Both the position numbers and the translations under genes were made by a program. From contig JARXAV010000321.1 of assembly GCA_029865665.1 (NCBI GenBank), positions 1 to 18,448 of the forward strand: 18,448 nucleotides of DNA, in the 5' to 3' direction. Each line of letters begins with the position of its first letter. The first letter of the stretch is position 1. The DNA is from Flectobacillus sp. (GTDB taxonomy: Bacteria > Bacteroidota > Bacteroidia > Cytophagales > Spirosomataceae). Shown in pieces: positions 16,001-18,448 of this stretch. The notes beneath the pieces were generated by a model. The model had not been told where the DNA came from. It searched no databases and saw only the letters and a list, made by a program, of their open reading frames with translations.

Positions 16001-16356
16001 GATCAATGTCTCCTGAAAAACGCAATTTTACTAAAATGCAGGATGCAATTGCTGCTGAGATAAATGCCCAACTTGGAGGTTTTGACTATAGTTATGGTGC
16101 AAAGCAGTGGGATGGACAGGAACAATCGCTATTTCCTGAATCTGATACTAGAAAATCTACAGGCAAGTTTGAACTGCATATGAATACACAAGGCTGGGAT
16201 ATTAGTGATGAACATTTCAACAAATGGAAGTCTTTTGTGGGAAAACCATTTGTTGCTCCTCAGCGAAAAGAAGCCATCTATGGGTTCAATAAAGGTAAAA
16301 CTAGACTTACTTCAAGTGCAGTATATGGTGGAACTATTTTTTGGAAAACTAATTAA
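10027..16356 (+). CDS. Secreted RHS/YD-repeat protein with C-terminal toxin-like domain
   Basis: A 2109-residue protein with a Sec signal peptide (residues 1-20, likely cut after TFA before QK). Next come a Bacteroidota-type N-terminal region, a DUF6443-like segment (about 961-1090: YIVSRTARE, DYMDGIGRGVQS, SPLNRPF), and many YD repeats such as YDARGNLTKY and YDVFGRLKSI. A non-YD insert sits at about 1465-1530, beginning SGQWTDTNTW. The RHS-associated core has KDHLGN (1777-1782), ETGYIDFGARLYD, SIDPLAE (from 1853) and DPNGM (1879-1883). In this family the repeats form a shell around a variable C-terminal toxin. Here that domain is residues 1884-2109; its YGESS (1949-1953) and EMFAIASVHENN (1966-1977) recall the YGE...AIA.V..N pattern of SleB-like cell-wall hydrolases, a weak similarity. 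The export signal and the exported downstream partner fit an envelope or neighbouring-cell target. No type IX sorting tail is seen at the C terminus. Confidence 0.9.
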   Translation: MKHLFLLISLWGGLAYLTFAQKRDSTKRDTTLFFGNIVPPASNPNTYTPNLVLPSPQAATLGSYGNTPINLSSGLVTPSISLFDLKEGSIELGIGVSYQYKGFKPFESPSIIGRGWALNAGGVITRVIKSKPDEKRPISTSSHAYGYANPENRTNLANLINNDGTIVQPAGQSLFYSIPDGEPDMFIFNFMGMMGKFFFGEDGNIHVVSDRKLKIDYQTVTLTQFPANDPNIDKTHFVKFTITDENGTVYEFGDTSASVALPIKNVEFSTSGSNFDCVGGSMNITSWYIATVRDRNGRKINFSYTNDYMYQSGANKYFDFTLRGRNNTSPVARGQYNTSQQTYSYDNIWNCVGSLENFLTSVKGSNWTVNFEYDKRGNVTYLTKATLLANTVPSQEIKKISFDFLNLANPDFLLLSTLAESSPDNSVIKQHTFNYSNSQNLSYQNPYAIDYWGFDNGANSNTSLIADAPFNAQRSPSLLNTLKGALTNINYPTGGSTEFIYEQNEYSQLRESEYENNVLIYRKPYGGLRVKTIIDTDLNGDVVSRKNYYYDSFDNANKSSGVISSSIGLTKLRYVDAPSNNDPTKPYFPVLPNKDFYYSEGLHSIAEIPIYYTNVTEALNDSSITKSVFTSHNDYNDFLGINFGHGNNQLGSPASYSMMRSVIKEVRYYKFNTLVKESINTYNLIDRHKARSLYTGNATAAPSISQSIDFLKTYYTYSGWFQKKSETERLYVGATDFIETVTNYNYGNSTYLQLTSIATQSSKGETLLMNYKYPYDFNTEPYLTMTSRNIITPIIEETDSLGNTQTAWKFTDYASFGTLFLPQQIRTKIGNGTVITPIIFNSYDARGNLTKYTTSNGQTTAMQYYGTLDLGKTDLLKSQTTGGGNTGTLLTKTIAFDYTPLIGLNQGTDINGYATTYAYDVFGRLKSIKDSQNYLLKDFNYHYANQPALSGLAIIPSNTMNYIVSRTAREEQATTTLDSDVNKTTTQIDYMDGIGRGVQSLLWKATPDKTKDLITVTTVFDAYGRAYKSILPTPSSSATAEYKSNAQSLGTAFYGDTYPFTETVFEASPLNRPFKQFGAGQAWRTANKFTQFDYWITGSQIVRFDIQANGSVTGNTRYPSSSLYNNVVTSERGTWTMEVKDKQGRVVSKLQQLEGNTLDFATTDYVYNDLGQLSYVIPPNIDALFQAGTVSSFTESDNVFLEGIYGYHYDKKGRLIKKHIPGAGWTRYVYDKNDRIVLENDDKDTTANLKYYKFTQYDALGRAVRTGLMTGIGSKNRDTIQTAFDKQSDIQYSSEGWGAFPSGYQPVDSSVKSVTYYDDYAWQTETAYNFQSTNAFHTQGLTKGLVTGALVRNLETNDWYKSVNYYDYKGRVIQSFSQNHLAGIDRTDFQYRFNNEVLKTRVVHNNSLQSITEIYEYTYDHVGRKTSFVHTKDGVSQKVAKYNYDAIGRMIQKVFKPAGSAVGSKQSGQWTDTNTWLTNNLPTINDLVTINNNHSITIPSNATAAAGSLIMGTNTNLILQSIGQLNMGSASTSNLQSLDYKYHIRGGLLGINLDANNDLTNSLFSFRLDYETGSDGFFDGNIRRQYWKSSLDGKQRAYEYSYDGASRIKSAVYASQVVGENYALNSVNYDRNGNILALSRNGYRTNNTFGLIDNLAYTYNANSNKILKVDDISNETASFKDVAGNDYTYWQDGALKSDNNKGISLIEYNYLKLPKRIVKGATTILYQYDASGRKLRETIGTNITDYVGNLIYKNNNLYQLSHDEGRAVNGVYEYNIKDHLGNLRVAFKDSLGVVKITQSNAYGVWGEDLPTLSYQNTANLDNFKFTGKENLPETGYIDFGARLYDNIVPRFISIDPLAERVEKWSPYSYAFDSPLIFIDPNGMLGEYYGFSGQYLGSDGKNDGNVYAVKEYISWRSPKEVISMYLNTKDNVKKIDITNDEFINKASTVYGESSAYKSNRSDELRKEMFAIASVHENNSEAYGNNSDIAKKFRSMSPEKRNFTKMQDAIAAEINAQLGGFDYSYGAKQWDGQEQSLFPESDTRKSTGKFELHMNTQGWDISDEHFNKWKSFVGKPFVAPQRKEAIYGFNKGKTRLTSSAVYGGTIFWKTN
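14419..14620 (+). other. Beta-structure insert (SGxWTDxxTW type) between YD repeats
   Basis: Residues about 1465-1530 of the RHS protein break the YD pattern. They contain SGQWTDTNTW, NNLPTINDLVTI, HSITIPSNATA, a LIMG turn and LNMGSAST. This pattern of short strands occurs in Bacteroidota surface proteins as a parallel beta-helix-like module. It sits about 240 residues before the RHS core. Boundaries are approximate; the domain reading is by pattern only. Confidence 0.5.
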
Positions 16357-16362
16357 TTCATA

Positions 16363-17181
16363 ATGGAAAATAAAATCAAATTAAGCACCTTCTGTACATT
16401 AGTTATTTTGTTCTCTTTGTTCAATTTTCTTGAATGTACGAGGATTAATTCATTTAAAGTTAAGAAGTTTCTAACCAAAGATGGTTATTACTCACATTCG
16501 GGTCAAAATAAGCTACTATCAATAACCTATTTCGACTCAAACGCACGATTGATAGCTAAAACTCAACTTAGTAGATCAGGATGTAATATAGTTGATTCAA
16601 CTAAATATAATTTAAGCGAGAAAAACACAGTATTTTCAATAGAGTCTTATGAACCCGATAATGTTATTGAAGAGACATGTGTAACATTATCGTTTAAACT
16701 TAGAGACAAGTTTCTCTTATACTATAACTCTAAAGGTGAATATTCTTATTCTATAAATTTAAACAAACAGCGTATCAATGATAATATTTTTTATTCTAGA
16801 ACATTGGGAATAAAAGACTCACTGGAGCAATTAAACGATTACTCGAAGAGTATTGTTTTAGCTATGAATTCTCCTACAATTAAGCATAAACATGTGAGTA
16901 AAAACAGTACTTCTATTTATAACTTAAATGAGCCATCATATGGGTTATTTATGGAATATGGAATTCCATATAATCAGCGTCTTAAAGTATTAAAAATTAA
17001 AATTATAAATAAAGTCTTAATAGAAGATGAATTTATATTCGATAATTATAAACTACGCAGAAACTATCTATATAATAGAGAAGGCATTTTAACTGATGTA
17101 TTAATACTAAGGGGCACATTAGATGATAAAAGCCAAAATAAATTTAAAGAATCTTTTATACTTACGGGGAGTGCAAACTAA
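16363..17181 (+). CDS. Exported protein, likely immunity partner of the RHS C-terminal domain
   Basis: A 272-residue protein of no recognised family. It begins with a short polar stretch and a hydrophobic helix (about residues 9-23) ending FNFLEC. The cysteine at 25 suggests a lipoprotein, but the glutamate before it is unusual for a lipobox, so an uncleaved anchor is equally possible. The rest is strand-rich and hydrophilic, with many Tyr, Asn and Lys. The start codon is only 6 bp after the RHS stop, so both are probably on one transcript. In polymorphic toxin loci the gene directly after the toxin usually encodes immunity. An exported or membrane-held immunity protein fits a toxin acting in the periplasm or on the wall. 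It is AT-rich, like the toxin domain, more so than the RHS shell; this agrees with joint acquisition. Function is inferred from position. Confidence 0.75.
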   Translation: MENKIKLSTFCTLVILFSLFNFLECTRINSFKVKKFLTKDGYYSHSGQNKLLSITYFDSNARLIAKTQLSRSGCNIVDSTKYNLSEKNTVFSIESYEPDNVIEETCVTLSFKLRDKFLLYYNSKGEYSYSINLNKQRINDNIFYSRTLGIKDSLEQLNDYSKSIVLAMNSPTIKHKHVSKNSTSIYNLNEPSYGLFMEYGIPYNQRLKVLKIKIINKVLIEDEFIFDNYKLRRNYLYNREGILTDVLILRGTLDDKSQNKFKESFILTGSAN

Positions 17182-17219
17182 ATATCTTTTACAAAAAATA
17201 GTTACATCTAACTATTAAT

Positions 17220-17287
17220 AATGGTATTGGGTTGGGGAAATGATACTGGGTTTTAACGTATTGCTATATCATTTCCCTAACACCATT
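17220..17287 (+). promoter_or_regulatory. Large imperfect stem-loop upstream of the LytTR gene
   Basis: GTTGGGGAAATGATA (17231-17245) pairs with TATCATTTCCCTAAC (17267-17281) with one G-T pair. AATGGT (17220-17225) pairs with ACCATT (17282-17287) across a 5-nt bulge. The loop is 21 nt. It ends 18 nt before the LytTR start codon and is not followed by a T tract, so it is unlikely to be a terminator for the upstream RHS unit. A leader structure, an operator, or a short palindromic repeat element are all possible. Confidence 0.5.
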
Positions 17288-17305
17288 ATATAAATACTAC
17301 ATTCT

Positions 17306-17650
17306 ATGAAAATCTATAAACCTTGTGGAAATAACCACTTACTTACTTTAAATAGAAAGACCTCAAAAAAGGTATTTATCAAAGATGTCATATTATTGAG
17401 AGGTGAAACTAATTACACCCATTTTGTCCTCAGGTCAGGCACTGAAATTTTAGTTGCACGTACCATAAGCTTTTTTGAAGCATTTTTAAATACTCATGGT
17501 TTTATACGAGTCCATCGTCGATACATGGTCAATCCCAATCATGTGATTAATATTGACAACTCAGCAACATTATTAACTCTTCGTAGCGGTCACACAGCTC
17601 AAATATCAAGAAGAAAAAAGCGCAATTTAGATGATAAAAACATTATTTAA
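17306..17650 (+). CDS. Stand-alone LytTR DNA-binding transcriptional regulator
   Basis: A 114-residue protein consisting almost only of a LytTR domain, which binds DNA direct repeats through a ten-strand beta fold. Family marks are IKDVILLRGETNYT (25-38), a FEAFLNTHGFIRVHRRYMVN block (57-76) with the RVHRxYxVN signature, and a basic C-terminal ISRRKKRN (100-107). There is no receiver domain, so it is not a classical response regulator; single-domain LytTR proteins are common in Cytophagales. It may be controlled by abundance or by another partner. It overlaps the following lipoprotein gene by 20 bp, so the two are translationally coupled and may be functionally linked. Likely targets, including its own promoter or the RHS locus, cannot be determined here. 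Confidence 0.9.
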   Translation: MKIYKPCGNNHLLTLNRKTSKKVFIKDVILLRGETNYTHFVLRSGTEILVARTISFFEAFLNTHGFIRVHRRYMVNPNHVINIDNSATLLTLRSGHTAQISRRKKRNLDDKNII

Positions 17651-18377
17651 TCATCCATTTTTATCAGTTCTATTTGTGTTTGCAACAGGGATGATCCTAT
17701 CGTGTCAATCAAAATATGAACAATGTGAGGTTAATCAACCGAACGAACAAGTAGCACTTTATAATGACATTTTAACTCAAATTGTAGAAGAACACCTATA
17801 TCACCGATACTTAGGCAATGACTTCACCAACCTTTCAGAAAAAATAGATAGAAACGAAATAGATAGTACCGAATACAATAAGCAACTTATCGAACTTCAT
17901 AATAATCTTTATAAAAATACCCAAAAGCATTTGTCAATCTATTTAGTAGATACATTATGCACGAAGGTTGATACCTTGTTTGGCTTACATCAACAAAACT
18001 ATTTGGGAGATGTTACAAAGAGTTTTGTCGATGTGTTAAATCTGAAATTTCTAAAAAAGAACGGAATTTCATTGCAAGACTTAAGTAATAGCGACATTCG
18101 CTATGTACAGTCTGGTATAAAGGCAACACAATTACAAGCCTGTTCATTTAAAGTAAAATCCATTATGGATTTACAAACTAATGATATTTATAGTCAGATT
18201 GGCGTAGTCCTATTAAGTAAAGTCTGCCTAAATGAACAAAAAAGTGCAGGATTAATTCGTGCAGATTTAATTTGTAACGGCTATTTTTCGATAGTGAGTA
18301 CAGGTCTGCTTTATTACATAGAAAAGGAAGATGGTCACTGGAAAATAGTTGATTTTTTGATACTTTCTATGAGTTGA
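17631..18377 (+). CDS. Lipoprotein of unknown function coupled to the LytTR gene
   Basis: A 248-residue protein with a lipoprotein signal: a hydrophobic stretch ending GMILSC, with the cysteine at about residue 26 followed by QSK. It is therefore expected to be exported and lipid-anchored. The mature part is mainly charged helices in the first half (EQVALYNDILTQIVEEHLYH, then repeated Asn/Lys/Glu-rich helices). The second half is more strand-like and ends KEDGHWKIVDFLIL, a hydrophobic close reminiscent of small NTF2-like or cystatin-like folds, though this is not established. The start ATG at 17631 lies within the end of the LytTR gene; it gives a normal signal peptide, which supports it. It could be an envelope sensor feeding the regulator, the target of its control, or an additional immunity factor for the RHS locus. 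No family is recognised. Confidence 0.8.
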   Translation: MIKTLFNHPFLSVLFVFATGMILSCQSKYEQCEVNQPNEQVALYNDILTQIVEEHLYHRYLGNDFTNLSEKIDRNEIDSTEYNKQLIELHNNLYKNTQKHLSIYLVDTLCTKVDTLFGLHQQNYLGDVTKSFVDVLNLKFLKKNGISLQDLSNSDIRYVQSGIKATQLQACSFKVKSIMDLQTNDIYSQIGVVLLSKVCLNEQKSAGLIRADLICNGYFSIVSTGLLYYIEKEDGHWKIVDFLILSMS

Positions 18378-18426
18378 AAACTATACAGCGTGTAATCTTA
18401 AAACAATGGATAATGATATTGGAGTA

Positions 18427-18448
18427 ATTAGCTTTTCTAATATTTTTT
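18427..18448 (+). terminator. Weak possible terminator at the window end
   Basis: ATTAG (18427-18431) and CTAAT (18437-18441) form a 5-bp stem with a 5-nt loop, followed by ATTTTTT up to the window edge. The location 50 bp after the lipoprotein stop fits the end of the LytTR-lipoprotein unit. The stem is short and AT-rich. Confidence 0.35.

Noticed and set aside
10027..16356. CRISPR-like or tandem DNA repeats within the RHS gene
   Set aside because: The YD repeats are degenerate at protein level and no regularly spaced identical DNA repeats were seen.
17220..17287. Reading the large hairpin as an intrinsic terminator of the RHS-immunity operon
   Set aside because: No T tract follows on the plus strand and the structure lies almost at the next start codon.

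Overview
The window looks like chromosomal DNA from a Bacteroidota bacterium, most likely of the Cytophagales type. The reasons are its AT-rich composition, the near absence of Shine-Dalgarno sequences, a promoter with a TTG / TnnnTTTG layout, a stand-alone LytTR regulator, and a very large secreted RHS/YD-repeat protein with a DUF6443-like segment. The genus is not assigned.

Layout. 2-2265 (+): the C-terminal two thirds of a type IA DNA topoisomerase (TopA), cut by the window start just after its active-site motif. It overlaps a DUF418/YeiB-type membrane protein by 22 bp. 2287-2328 is a long AT-rich hairpin that closes this unit. 2416-3802 (+): an overlapping two-gene module, a soluble protein of unknown family followed by a small three-helix membrane protein. 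3821-3863: a hairpin between convergent genes. 3876-9485 (-): a defence operon made of a complete single-chain Type ISP restriction-modification enzyme (Mrr-like nuclease, SF2 helicase, N6-adenine methyltransferase, target recognition region) followed by a membrane-anchored HEPN-domain protein. 9486-10026 has no gene but is dense in structure: hairpins, a perfect 14-bp palindrome, a strong plus-strand terminator with no gene in front of it, a pair of inverted CGTAGAATTACG sites, a promoter, and a structured leader. 10027-17181 (+): a 2109-residue secreted RHS protein ending in a variable C-terminal domain (toxin-like), then a 272-residue exported protein 6 bp downstream that is the natural immunity candidate. 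17306-18377 (+): a stand-alone LytTR DNA-binding protein overlapping a lipoprotein gene, preceded by a large imperfect hairpin.

How the parts fit. The region between the topoisomerase and the RHS locus reads as an accessory conflict island. The restriction enzyme and the HEPN protein are probably co-transcribed, which resembles known cases where an RNase toxin accompanies a restriction system. The unknown soluble/membrane gene pair has the layout of a sensor plus membrane effector, but this is inference. The RHS gene and its downstream partner look like a polymorphic toxin/immunity pair acting in the cell envelope. The LytTR-lipoprotein pair may belong to the RHS locus or be independent; the sequence does not decide.
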